From: Myxococcales bacterium
Lineage (GTDB): Bacteria > Myxococcota_A > Polyangia > Nannocystales > Nannocystaceae
Assembly (NCBI GenBank): GCA_014240065.1
Contig: JAAZXR010000008.1
Location: 29,159 to 93,158, forward strand
Reading direction: 5' to 3'
Length of the DNA stretch: 64,000 nucleotides
The translations under genes were made by a program, and so were the position numbers. Shown in pieces: positions 34,942 to 44,230 of the stretch. Numbering within the stretch: the stretch's first letter is position 1; every line of letters starts with the position of its first letter. Under the pieces are notes generated by a model, which searched no databases, was not told the origin of the DNA, and saw only the letters and a list, made by a program, of their open reading frames with translations.

Positions 34942-36519
34942 GTGTCTAATCCGAATATCGTGTACCTGGACAAGAACAGCGCCCCGAGGGTGATGTTCTC
35001 CGGCGACAGCATCATCGAAGTCGACCTCCCCGTCGGCACGCGCTGCATCTACCCCAAGCCCCCCGTCGACGGCCTCAAGGATGTCGACGCGGCGATTCGC
35101 TACGCCATCAACCACCCCTTCGGCTGCGAGCCGCTGTACGCCAAGCTGCGCCCAGGGATGAAGGTCGTCATCGCGGTCGACGACATCTCGCTGCCGCTGC
35201 CGCCGATGCGCCGCCCCGACATTCGGGCGCGCGTGCTCAACATCGTCCTCGACATGCTCGACGAGCACGGCGTGGAGGACATCGAGATCATCGTCGCGGT
35301 GGCCTACCACCGGCACATGAAGGAGAACGAGATCAAGCGCATGGTGGGCGATCGCGTCTTCAATCGATTCTGGCCCGAGCGACTGTACAACCACGACGCA
35401 GAAGATCCCGAGCAGCTCGCCTACCTCGGAAAAACCGACGCGGGCGAAGAGGTCGAACTCTCAAAAGCCGCGGTCGAGTCCGATCTCATCATCTACGTGA
35501 ACTTGAACCTCGTGCCCATGGACGGCGGCCACAAGTCTGTCGGCGTGGGCCTTTGCAGCGGCCGCACATTGGCCGCACACCACAACCCGCGCACCATGAT
35601 GGAGGGCGGGTCGTATATGACCCCCGAGAACTCCGGCCTGCATCGGAGCGTGGATCGTATCGGGCGCTTCATCAACAAGAAGCTCGACATCTTCCACATC
35701 GAGTCCACCGTCAACAACCGGATGTTTGACGGGAACCTGGACTTCTTGGCGAAGAACCCCGACGACTACTCCTCGTTTGAGAAGTTCAAACTCCGCTCCA
35801 CGCTGTTCGCGTTGGACCGCCTCCCCCAAGCCGCGCGGCAAGAGATCTTTGATCGCTACCGGGCGCCCTACGCCATCACCGGCGTCTTCGCCGGCGAGAC
35901 CGAGGCCTGCCACAAACACACGGTGGACAAGTGCTACGAGCAATATCTCGTCGATGTGGAGGACCAAGCGGACATTCAAATCACCGGCATCCCGTACATC
36001 AGCCCGTACAACGTCGGCGCGTTCTTGAACCCCGTCTTGGTGCAGGTGCTCGCGCAGGGCTACTTCCATAATCTGCACCGCGGCAAGCCCCTGCTCAAAG
36101 AGGGCGGCACGATCATCATCACCCACCCGTGCTCGGATCGTTTCGACCACGAGCAGCACGCGCCGTACACCGAGTTCTTCCACAAGATCCTCACGGAGAC
36201 CAGCGACGACTTCGAGCTTCACAAACGCTACGAGCGCAAGTTCTCCCGCAACCCGGCCTATATCCGCATGTACCGGCACGGGCACAGCTTCCACCCCAAC
36301 CACCCATTTTATATGTGGTACTGGGGCACGGCCGGGCGCAAGCATCAAGGTCGCTGCATCGTCGTCGGCGCCGACAACGAATACGTCCCTCGTATCCTCG
36401 GATACGAGACGGCGCCCTCGATGACCGAGGCGATTCGTATGGCCAAGGAGAGCGCGCCTGAGGATCCTCAGATCACCTGCGTGAACTACACGCCGATCAT
36501 GATGACCCAGGTCAGTTAA
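34942..36519 (+). CDS. LarA-family nickel-pincer nucleotide enzyme, lipid operon paralogue
   Basis: A 525-residue protein from GTG 34942 of the lactate-racemase superfamily (DUF2088). LarA-like blocks: PGMKVVIAVDDISLPLPP near 71-88, VAYHRHM with H123, and GGHKSVGVGLCSGRTLAAHHN with K198 and H213/H214. The H123-K198 and K198-H214 distances (75, 16) closely match H108-K184 (76) and K184-H200 (16) of Lactobacillus plantarum LarA, where K184 anchors the cofactor and H200 binds nickel. At the place of the second catalytic His (H174, ten residues before the Lys) there is no His. About 100 residues longer than LarA. It lies between HAD and ElbD-type genes, and larB/C/E are next door, so it probably catalyses a hydride-shuttling step on a lipid precursor. 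Confidence 0.85.
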   Translation: MSNPNIVYLDKNSAPRVMFSGDSIIEVDLPVGTRCIYPKPPVDGLKDVDAAIRYAINHPFGCEPLYAKLRPGMKVVIAVDDISLPLPPMRRPDIRARVLNIVLDMLDEHGVEDIEIIVAVAYHRHMKENEIKRMVGDRVFNRFWPERLYNHDAEDPEQLAYLGKTDAGEEVELSKAAVESDLIIYVNLNLVPMDGGHKSVGVGLCSGRTLAAHHNPRTMMEGGSYMTPENSGLHRSVDRIGRFINKKLDIFHIESTVNNRMFDGNLDFLAKNPDDYSSFEKFKLRSTLFALDRLPQAARQEIFDRYRAPYAITGVFAGETEACHKHTVDKCYEQYLVDVEDQADIQITGIPYISPYNVGAFLNPVLVQVLAQGYFHNLHRGKPLLKEGGTIIITHPCSDRFDHEQHAPYTEFFHKILTETSDDFELHKRYERKFSRNPAYIRMYRHGHSFHPNHPFYMWYWGTAGRKHQGRCIVVGADNEYVPRILGYETAPSMTEAIRMAKESAPEDPQITCVNYTPIMMTQVS

Positions 36520-36529
36520 AGGAGCCTTT

Positions 36530-39500
36530 GTGACCCAACCCAACGACTCCACGCCCTCTCTCCTTGACGTCGAAGCACAGCTCTCTGGCCAGAGCCTGCT
36601 CGTCATCGGCTGCACAGGCTTCCTCGGGAAGGTGTGGCTCAGCCTCCTGCTCGACCGCTACCCCGACGTCGGGACGCTGTACGTCATGGTCCGAGAGAAG
36701 AAGACCATGGACGCCGAGACTCGATTTTGGAGTGAGATCGCGCCGTCCCCCGTGTTCGACCCGATCCGCGCGACCCGACCCGGCAAGGAATTCGACGAGT
36801 TCATCCGCGCGAAGGTGGTCCCCACCGGCGGCGACGTGAGCCAACCGAACCTCGGCATCTCCGACGACCTGTTCGCGAAGATGAAGAAAGACAAACCCGC
36901 CATCGTGAACGTCGCGGGTGTCGTCGACTTCAACCCGCCGCTCCACGAGGCCCTCGGGGTGAACGCCTTCGGTGCGCAGTATCTCGTGGAGGTCGCCCGC
37001 GCCCTCGGCGACGTCCCCATCCTGCACACCAGCACCTGCTTTGTGGTGGGGAGACGCGACGGGCTGGTCGTCGAGCGCAACCCGCTCGAGTTCCCGTTCC
37101 CGCGCGCCGACGAGCTCGACGTCAGCCACTGGAACGCCGAGAACGAGATGGCAGAGTGCCTCGACGTCGTCGAGCACACGCGGCGGCGCGTTGAGGACGC
37201 CCCGCGCCAGAGCCACCTCCTCGACGAGGCCAAGCGCAACCTCAAGAACAAACGCGAGCCGCTCTCCGGGCCGTCCCTCGACGACGAGCTAAAGAAGGTC
37301 AAGGATCGGTTCGTGCGACAGCGGCTCGTGGAGGCCGGTCGTGAGCGGGCCGAGTTTTGGGGCTGGCCCAATATCTACACCTACACCAAGAGCATCGGCG
37401 AGCAGGTGCTCTTGTCGAGCGGCCTGCCAGTCTCCATCGTCCGTCCGAGCATCGTGGAGTCCTCGGTCAGTTATCCATGTGAGGGGTGGTGTGAGGGGAT
37501 TCAGACCTCCACGCCGATCATGTACCTCGCGATGCAAGGGCTGCAACACATCCCCGTTGGGGATCATTGCCACTACGACCTCATCCCCGTGGACCTGTGC
37601 GCGTCCGGGATGATCGCGGCCCTCGGCGCGTTGCTCAAGCGAGAGCACGAGCCCGTCTACCAGCTGTGTTCCGCGGACAAGAACCCCCTGAAGGTTCGCC
37701 GCGCCGGGGAGCTCATCGCCCTCTCCAAGAGAATCCGCTACCGCGGGAAGTCCGACGGCAACGCCGTCCTCAACCTGTTGCAGGCGCACACCGAGCCCGC
37801 CCTCGTCCCCCTCGAACAGTACAAGCGTCTCTCCGCGCCGGCGTGGCGCAAAGGCACAAAGCTCGCGTCCTCCCTCCTCAAGCGCGCGAAGGGCACCCCC
37901 CTCGCGACGATCACCGAGCCTGTTCGCAAACAAACTGAGGCCATGCACAAGACCTCCTCAGTGGTCGAGGAGATCGTTGGCGCCTTCATCCCGTTCATCA
38001 CGAAGTACGAGTATCGGTTCTCGGCGGCCAACACCCGCGCCCTGCACGCTCGACTCACGCCCGAGGACCAGGTCCGCCTCCCGTGGAACCCCCAGGACAT
38101 CCAGTGGCGCGACTATTGGCTCAACATTCACACGCGGGGCTTCGACACGTGGGCGGAGCCCCTGCTGATCGAGAAACTCGAGAAAACAAAGAAGCCACTC
38201 CGTCGGCACGAGAACCTGGTGAGCATGGTCGCGGACATGACCGACAGGCATGAGCACGCCCTCGCGTTTCAGCGCCTCGAGGGTGAGCAGCTCACCCGCG
38301 TCACCTACTTCGACGTCGATCGCAGGAGCGCGTGCGTCGCGTCAAGACTCGCGCGCATGGGCGTCAAGCCCGGAGACCGCGTGATCCTGTGCGCCAAGAA
38401 CCACCCGGACTGGCCCCTCGCCTACTTCGGGACGCTGCGCGCTGGCGCGACCGCGGTGCCGGTCGACGCCGACATTGACGCGGCCGCCCTCGCCAACATC
38501 ATCCGAGCCTCGGGTGCCGCGGTGATGTTGGATGACGGCGCTGTCGATGTGCCCTCGGACGCTGAGATCACGCGCGTCGACCTCCACGAAATCGCCGCCG
38601 ACGAGCCCGGACTCACGGCGCCGGAGGTCGAGATCAGCGACGACATGATCGCGAGCTTGATCTACACGTCGGGCACCACGGGCGACCCCAAGGGCGTGAT
38701 GCTGTCGCACGAGAACTTCACCGCGCTCATCGCCGCCCTCGCCCCCGTCTTCCCGCTCAAACAATCGGATCGCCTGCTCTCGGTGCTCCCGCTGCACCAC
38801 ACCTTCGAGTTCACCTGCGGCATGTTGCTGCCCTACTCTCGCGGCGCGCGCGTCGTCTATCTCGACGAGGTCGCGGGTGATCGCGTCGTCAAGGGGCTCG
38901 AGCTTGGCAAGGTCACCTCCATGGTCGGCGTCCCGGCCGTGTGGCAGCTCTTGGAGCGGCGCATCCTCGGACAGATCAAAGACAAAGGGTCCACGGTCGA
39001 TCTCATCTTCAACTGGCTGATGAACGTCAACACCGCGACGAGCCGATCGGTCGGACTCGACGTCGGCAAGCTGCTCTTTGGCCCGGTGCACCGGGGCCTC
39101 GGCGGCCATCTCCGCACCCTGATCTCTGGGGGCTCCGCGCTGCCCAAAGACGTGCACAAGACCTTCGCTGGGCTCGGCCTCCACATCGCAGAGGGCTACG
39201 GCCTGACCGAAGCCGCGCCGGTCCTGGCGGTCGCGAGCGCGGGACCAAAAAATCGCGCCGGCTCGGTCGGGAAGGCCATCCCAGGCGTGGAGCTGAAGAT
39301 TGAGCAGCCAGACAACGACGGCGTCGGCGAGGTGTGGGCCAAGGGCCCCAACGTGATGCGCGGCTACGCAGGCGACGACGCCGCCACCGCAGAGGTCATG
39401 GAGGACGGCTGGCTCAAGACCGGTGATCTTGGCAAGCTCGACAAGAAGGGCCGCCTGCAAATCGTGGGACGCCGCAAAGACGTCGTCGTCACGACCACCG

Positions 39501-41161
39501 GTGAGAACGTCTACCCCGACGACGTCGAGAACGCCCTCGGCGCCGTGGATCACCTCGACGAGCTCTCGGTGGTCGGGGTGCCGGACGGACAGGGGAATGA
39601 GCACGTGGCCTGCCTCGGGGTCGTCGACAAACCGGACGCGGCCGGCGCCACCGCCAACAATGAGCGGAAGAAGGCCGCCCACGCCAACCTGCTAGAGGCG
39701 ATCAATCGGCTCCCTCGGCATATGCGACCCACCATCGTGCACGTCTCCGACGCGAAGCTCCCCCGAACCGCGACGCGAAAGGTGAAGCGCAACGACGTCC
39801 GTCGCTTCATCGAGCGACTCGAGCGCGCCGAAAAAGCGATCCGAAAGTCGACGGGGAGCGCGTCCGAGGTGGTGCGCAACGCCATCGCCGCCGTCAGCAA
39901 GCGCGCCGCATCTGAGATCAAGCTCGAGCATCACCTCGCCAACGACCTCGGCCTCGACAGCCTCACGCTCACCGAGCTCGCCGCGGCGCTCGACGCCCAC
40001 GCACCGAACGCCTCGCCAGAAGAGATCTCAAACGCTTCAACTGTGTCCGACCTCGAGCAGCTCGTGGCCCGCGCCGCGCCCAAGCACGTCTCCAAGACCG
40101 CCGAGGTCGAAGACGAGGACGCAGACATCGTGATCCCCGCGCCCGTGCGAGACCTCGCGCTCCCGGTGCTCTCCTCCGCGCAGCGCAACTTCTACGGCAA
40201 GGCGCTCAACGTCAAGATCCGCGGGAAAGGGAACATCCCACACAACCGCCCGACCATCGTGGTCGCCAACCACTCCAGCCACCTCGACATGGGCCTCGTC
40301 AAGTACGCCCTCGGGAGCTACGGAGACGAGCTCGTCGCGCTGGCCGCGGAGGATTACTTCTTCAAGGACAAGTGGCGGCGAGCATGGTTTGAAAACTTCA
40401 CCTACATGGCGCCCCTTGACCGCCGCAGCGGCCTGAGGAAGGCGCTTCGCCAGGCGGGCGAACAGCTCGAGCGCGGTCGAACCGTCCTCATCTTCCCCGA
40501 GGGAACCCGCAGCGATGACGGCGTCATGAAGGAGTTCTTGCCGCTCATTGGCACCCTGATCATGACCCACCAAATCGACGTGCTGCCCATGTGGCTCGGC
40601 GGCGTGCACAAGGTCCTCCCCAAGGGCGCGGCGGTGCCGCGCGGCCGCAAGGTCGAGGCTCGAATTGGTGTCCCGCTCCAGTACGCGCGCCTCCAAGATC
40701 GCGTGGATGGTATGAAGCGCACCGACGCCTACCGCACCATCGCGAAGCTCACGCAGCAGGCGGTGGAGGTGCTCCGCGACGGTGACCTCCTCGATCTTGA
40801 GGCGCCAGAGCCGGCGTTCCCCACCACGGCGAACGGAAAATCCACCCTCGCGATCCTCATGGACGACCTCCAAGGCCAGTACGTCACCGGCGTCGTGGAC
40901 AAGCCGGTGAGCTTCTACTTCTCCATCTCCGACGCCAAGGACAGCAAGTGGAACCTCGTGATGGAGGCGAAGACCTGCAGGCTTGGGCCCGGTCGCCCCG
41001 AGGGGGGCAAGGCCGACTGCGTCCTCAAGACCAGCGAGGAGATCTTCACCAAGATCGTCAAGGAGAGCTACACCCCGTCCGTGGCAGAGTTCATGAGCGG
41101 GAAGGTCAAGAGCAACGACATCGCGCTCCTCCAACTCTTTCAAAAGGCATTTGCGCTGTGA
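36530..41161 (+). CDS. elbD: ElbD-type ether-lipid multienzyme (reductase-ligase-ACP-acyltransferase-SCP2)
   Basis: A 1543-residue fusion from GTG 36530, with AGGAG seven bases upstream. Domains in order: fatty-acyl-CoA/thioester reductase (about 20-530; GCTGFLGK, catalytic YTKS near 283), AMP-forming acyl ligase (about 575-1110; YTSGTTGDPKG near 711, GYGLTEA, GRRKDVVVTTTGENVYP), carrier protein with the phosphopantetheine Ser in LGLDSLT near 1143, PlsC-like acyltransferase (NHSSHLD near 1245, FPEGTRS near 1322), and a C-terminal SCP2-like domain (about 1435-1543). This is the architecture of ElbD of Myxococcus and Stigmatella, which makes alkyl ether lipids from fatty acyl chains. The stop overlaps the next gene (GTGA). 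Confidence 0.9.
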   Translation: MTQPNDSTPSLLDVEAQLSGQSLLVIGCTGFLGKVWLSLLLDRYPDVGTLYVMVREKKTMDAETRFWSEIAPSPVFDPIRATRPGKEFDEFIRAKVVPTGGDVSQPNLGISDDLFAKMKKDKPAIVNVAGVVDFNPPLHEALGVNAFGAQYLVEVARALGDVPILHTSTCFVVGRRDGLVVERNPLEFPFPRADELDVSHWNAENEMAECLDVVEHTRRRVEDAPRQSHLLDEAKRNLKNKREPLSGPSLDDELKKVKDRFVRQRLVEAGRERAEFWGWPNIYTYTKSIGEQVLLSSGLPVSIVRPSIVESSVSYPCEGWCEGIQTSTPIMYLAMQGLQHIPVGDHCHYDLIPVDLCASGMIAALGALLKREHEPVYQLCSADKNPLKVRRAGELIALSKRIRYRGKSDGNAVLNLLQAHTEPALVPLEQYKRLSAPAWRKGTKLASSLLKRAKGTPLATITEPVRKQTEAMHKTSSVVEEIVGAFIPFITKYEYRFSAANTRALHARLTPEDQVRLPWNPQDIQWRDYWLNIHTRGFDTWAEPLLIEKLEKTKKPLRRHENLVSMVADMTDRHEHALAFQRLEGEQLTRVTYFDVDRRSACVASRLARMGVKPGDRVILCAKNHPDWPLAYFGTLRAGATAVPVDADIDAAALANIIRASGAAVMLDDGAVDVPSDAEITRVDLHEIAADEPGLTAPEVEISDDMIASLIYTSGTTGDPKGVMLSHENFTALIAALAPVFPLKQSDRLLSVLPLHHTFEFTCGMLLPYSRGARVVYLDEVAGDRVVKGLELGKVTSMVGVPAVWQLLERRILGQIKDKGSTVDLIFNWLMNVNTATSRSVGLDVGKLLFGPVHRGLGGHLRTLISGGSALPKDVHKTFAGLGLHIAEGYGLTEAAPVLAVASAGPKNRAGSVGKAIPGVELKIEQPDNDGVGEVWAKGPNVMRGYAGDDAATAEVMEDGWLKTGDLGKLDKKGRLQIVGRRKDVVVTTTGENVYPDDVENALGAVDHLDELSVVGVPDGQGNEHVACLGVVDKPDAAGATANNERKKAAHANLLEAINRLPRHMRPTIVHVSDAKLPRTATRKVKRNDVRRFIERLERAEKAIRKSTGSASEVVRNAIAAVSKRAASEIKLEHHLANDLGLDSLTLTELAAALDAHAPNASPEEISNASTVSDLEQLVARAAPKHVSKTAEVEDEDADIVIPAPVRDLALPVLSSAQRNFYGKALNVKIRGKGNIPHNRPTIVVANHSSHLDMGLVKYALGSYGDELVALAAEDYFFKDKWRRAWFENFTYMAPLDRRSGLRKALRQAGEQLERGRTVLIFPEGTRSDDGVMKEFLPLIGTLIMTHQIDVLPMWLGGVHKVLPKGAAVPRGRKVEARIGVPLQYARLQDRVDGMKRTDAYRTIAKLTQQAVEVLRDGDLLDLEAPEPAFPTTANGKSTLAILMDDLQGQYVTGVVDKPVSFYFSISDAKDSKWNLVMEAKTCRLGPGRPEGGKADCVLKTSEEIFTKIVKESYTPSVAEFMSGKVKSNDIALLQLFQKAFAL

Positions 41162-42213
41162 GTGAATCCAACGAAAACGCGGTCGCGACCGCTGGACAGC
41201 GGGTGCTCGTCACGGGCGCCACGGGATTTTTGGGACAGCACCTGTGCGCGGAGCTCATCGCGGCCGGCTGCGAGGTCGTCGCCTTGTGCAGAAACCCTGA
41301 CTCAGGCGCGGCGCGCCTGCTCCCCCCACAAGTGAGGCGACTCCAAGGAGACGTCCTCGACGCCGACGCCGTCGCGAGCGCCGCCCTCGGCTGCGAAGGG
41401 ATGTTCCACTGTGCAGGTCAGGTGTCTCGCGATCCAGAGGACGCCCTGGACATGATGCGGGTGAACTTTGAGGGGACGAAGGTCGCGCTGAGCGCCGCGA
41501 AGACCGCCAAGGTGAAGCGAGTCGTCCTCGCGAGCACGAGCGGCACCCTCGCGATCAGCGAGTCCGACGAAGAGGTCGCCGACGAGAACCTCGAGCGGCC
41601 GCTCGAGCTCATCAATCGCTGGGGCTACTACCGCTCCAAGCTCTACGCCGAACAGTGGGCCCTGGACCAATGCGCTGATGACTTTGAGGTCGTCGTCGCG
41701 AACCCTTCCTTGCTGCTAGGGCCTGGAGATCTCAACGGATCGTCGACTCTGGACGTCCGTCGCTACCTTGAGCAGCCGCTTCCGGTGGCCCCCCACGGCG
41801 GGATCGCCTTCGTCGACGCGCGCGACGCCGCCCGCGGGCTCGTCCTCGCGTTTCAGCGCGGGGTCTCCGGGCGCTGCTACTTGCTGAACGCGTGCAACTG
41901 CAGCACGCGCACCTTCTTGAGCCGCATCGCCCGCGTCAGCGACCTGTCCGCGCCCGTCTTTCGCATGCCCAAGTCTCGCGCCATCTCCCGCCTGAACGTG
42001 TGGCTGACCCAACGGGCCAACGACTTGATGGGCGACGACGACTCGCTCCCCGACGCCCACAGCGTCGATATCGCCCAGCACTTTTGGTACTGCGACGCCT
42101 CGCGCGCGGAGCGTGAGCTGGGATGGCGCGCGCGGGACCCCATGGTCACCCTCGCCGACACTGTTGAAGATCTCCGCCACCGCGGCCTTGTGATGATGAG
42201 CCCCCCCTCGTGA
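41158..42213 (+). CDS. NAD-dependent epimerase/dehydratase of the ether-lipid operon
   Basis: A 351-residue extended SDR starting at GTG 41158, overlapping the elbD stop by GTGA. It has VLVTGATGFLGQHL near 16-29, VVLASTSGTLAI, the catalytic Tyr/Lys in YYRSK near 160, and NPSLLLGPGD near 180. It probably oxidises or reduces a hydroxy/keto group on an intermediate of the pathway, such as a ketone at the glycerol level or an aldehyde. Its stop is again coupled by GTGA to the lipid kinase. The first epimerase in the window (7829) shares only the family. Confidence 0.85.
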   Translation: MSESNENAVATAGQRVLVTGATGFLGQHLCAELIAAGCEVVALCRNPDSGAARLLPPQVRRLQGDVLDADAVASAALGCEGMFHCAGQVSRDPEDALDMMRVNFEGTKVALSAAKTAKVKRVVLASTSGTLAISESDEEVADENLERPLELINRWGYYRSKLYAEQWALDQCADDFEVVVANPSLLLGPGDLNGSSTLDVRRYLEQPLPVAPHGGIAFVDARDAARGLVLAFQRGVSGRCYLLNACNCSTRTFLSRIARVSDLSAPVFRMPKSRAISRLNVWLTQRANDLMGDDDSLPDAHSVDIAQHFWYCDASRAERELGWRARDPMVTLADTVEDLRHRGLVMMSPPS

Positions 42214-43166
42214 ACGACTCGGAATACAAAGACGCCGCCGTCACGGTGGTGATGAACCCCGCCGCGTCGAGCGGCGGCGCCGCGCGCCGGTGGCCCTCCA
42301 TCAAGACGGCGCTCCACCGCGAGTTCTCCAACCTCACGGTGACGCAGACGACAGCCCCCGGCCACGCCACCGCCCTCTGTCAAGCGGCGCTGGAGTCGGG
42401 CGCGGAGCTCATCGTCAGCGTCGGAGGTGATGGGACCAACAACGAGGTGCTCAGCGGGTTCGTCGATGAGGAGGGCAACAACCGCTTCCCCGACCGCATG
42501 CTCGGGCTGGTCGCCGCAGGCACCGGCGGTGACTTTCAGCGACAGTTCGGTGTGCTCCGGCCCGAGAAGCAGGTCGCTCGGATGTCTCGGGCGGCCCCCC
42601 GCACGGTGGACTACGGGCTCGCGACGCTCTCTGCGCCCGGCGGCGCCACCGTCACGCGTCCATTTTTGAACACCTCGAGCGCGGGGATCAGCGGCCTCGT
42701 CTCCGATCTCGTCCTCGAGGCGAACCGATCGCTCGGCCCGACCGCCGCCTACGTGACCGCCTCGCTCAAGGGCATCTTCCGATACAAGAATCGACCGGTC
42801 ATGGTCAGGTTCGACGAGCAGGAGGCCCGACGCGTCGACCTCACCTTGCTCGTGGTGAGCAACGGCCAGTACTTCGGCGCCGGGATGCACGCGTGTCCAC
42901 ACGCGTCGATCACCGACGGCAAGCTCGCCTACGTGCTGATGGAGGGCATGAAAAAATCGCACGTCGTCCATGCCTTGGCGCGGAGCTTCAAGGGCAAGCA
43001 CCTCCGGCTCCGCAACGTGGGCCACGGTCACGCGTCGCGCATCGAGTTATTTCTCCCGCCGGGAAGTGACGCCGAGGTGCTCCTCGAGCTCGACGGCGAG
43101 CAACCCGGTCGCGCCCCAGTCAGCTTCCGCGCCGTCCCCAACGGTATCCGCCTGCTGGTCGCCTGA
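42210..43166 (+). CDS. diacylglycerol kinase-like lipid kinase
   Basis: A 318-residue protein of the DAGK catalytic/YegS family. NPAASSGGAARRWP near 16 is the N-terminal nucleotide-binding block, SVGGDGTNNEVLSGF near 70-84 the GGDGT motif, and GLVAAGTGGDFQRQFG near 97 the conserved GTGxDF region. It phosphorylates diacylglycerol, or here possibly an alkylacylglycerol or long-chain base. GTG 42210 overlaps the epimerase stop, making it the last gene of the coupled run elbD-epimerase-kinase. A kinase at the end of an ether-lipid operon fits conversion of an alkylacyl glycerol to its phosphatidic acid analogue. Confidence 0.88.
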   Translation: MNDSEYKDAAVTVVMNPAASSGGAARRWPSIKTALHREFSNLTVTQTTAPGHATALCQAALESGAELIVSVGGDGTNNEVLSGFVDEEGNNRFPDRMLGLVAAGTGGDFQRQFGVLRPEKQVARMSRAAPRTVDYGLATLSAPGGATVTRPFLNTSSAGISGLVSDLVLEANRSLGPTAAYVTASLKGIFRYKNRPVMVRFDEQEARRVDLTLLVVSNGQYFGAGMHACPHASITDGKLAYVLMEGMKKSHVVHALARSFKGKHLRLRNVGHGHASRIELFLPPGSDAEVLLELDGEQPGRAPVSFRAVPNGIRLLVA

Positions 43167-43224
43167 TCCGACGGATGCGCCAGTCGGCGGGGCTGCGTCC
43201 GCCTCGGTGGGCTACACTCCCGGC

Positions 43225-44190
43225 ATGTGGAAACGCGGTGCACTCTTCGCCTCCCTCCTCGCCAGTTCCTGCGCATCGGAGGAGGGGGACTCGAACTCCG
43301 ACGACGCGACGACGACCTCATCGACCGCGGATGCCGGTGACGGCGACGGTGACGGCGACGGTGACGGTGACGGCGACGGTGACGGCGACGGTGACGGCGA
43401 CGGCGACAGCCCGGCCCTGCCTCGACCCACCGCCACCTGCCCCGCTGTCCTCCTCGGCGAGGTGGAATTCTCCGCCGCAGGCATCCCCTCCCGCTTTGTC
43501 CGAATCCAGATGTCCGAGCAGGCCGCCGAGCTGGATGGCCCGGTCGTCTTCTACTGGCATGGCACAGGCTCCTCGCCAGACGAGGCCACCTACGGACTCT
43601 CAGACGCGACCGTGCAAGAGATCTTGGATCAAGGTGGCGCCGTCGTCGCGCCCTACCGCGACCCGGCCGCGGGCACCTTCCCGTGGCATCTGGTGACCGG
43701 CTCCAAGGAGGACGACCTCATCCTCGCGGATGAGGTGCTCGGCTGTCTCCATGAGGCGGTGGGGATCGATCCCACCCGCATTCACAGCATCGGGATGAGC
43801 GCCGGTGGAATCCAGACCACGCAGATGAGCTTTCGACGCTCCAACTACATCGCGAGCGTGGTGACCTACTCTGGCGGGTTGATCTTGACAGACGACCCAC
43901 CGACTCCGAACCCGGACAACAAATTCGCGGCCATGATCTTTCACGGCGGCCCCGAAGACATCGTCTATATCTCCTTTGAAGACGCGAGCGACGCCTACCT
44001 CGCGGCGCTCCAAGACCGAGACCACTTCGCCTTCATCTGCGACCATGGAAATGGGCACACGATCCCCGCGGACGCGCGGCCGTCGGTGTGGGATTTTTTC
44101 CAGGCCCACCCGTGGGGGACCGCGCCATCCCCGTACGCCGAGGCGCTCCCGAGCGACTACCCTTCATACTGCGCGCTGACTGAGCCATGA
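43225..44190 (+). CDS. PHB-depolymerase/esterase-like lipoprotein with GD linker
   Basis: A 321-residue lipoprotein from ATG 43225, with a short signal peptide and lipobox ASSC. A Ser/Thr/Asp-rich stretch and 12 consecutive Gly-Asp pairs (about residues 38-61) form the linker. The rest is an alpha/beta hydrolase: FYWHGTGSSPDEATYG, SIGMSAGGIQT with the nucleophile Ser, MIFHGGPEDIVYI with the acid, and CDHGNGHTIP with the His. The arrangement matches polyhydroxyalkanoate depolymerase/feruloyl-esterase-like proteins (LpqC type). It is probably displayed on the outer membrane. The preceding lipid-kinase gene ends 58 bases upstream; cotranscription is uncertain. Confidence 0.82.
   Translation: MWKRGALFASLLASSCASEEGDSNSDDATTTSSTADAGDGDGDGDGDGDGDGDGDGDGDGDSPALPRPTATCPAVLLGEVEFSAAGIPSRFVRIQMSEQAAELDGPVVFYWHGTGSSPDEATYGLSDATVQEILDQGGAVVAPYRDPAAGTFPWHLVTGSKEDDLILADEVLGCLHEAVGIDPTRIHSIGMSAGGIQTTQMSFRRSNYIASVVTYSGGLILTDDPPTPNPDNKFAAMIFHGGPEDIVYISFEDASDAYLAALQDRDHFAFICDHGNGHTIPADARPSVWDFFQAHPWGTAPSPYAEALPSDYPSYCALTEP
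43336..43407 (+). repeat. (Gly-Asp)12 hexanucleotide repeat
   Basis: Twelve six-base units (GGT/GGC-GAC) encode the spacer of the esterase lipoprotein. The tract is perfect at protein level and varied at the third base. Confidence 0.9.
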
Positions 44191-44230
44191 GGGATCCAGC
44201 GCGCGTGTTCGTGGGCTCGTCGCGGCGTCG

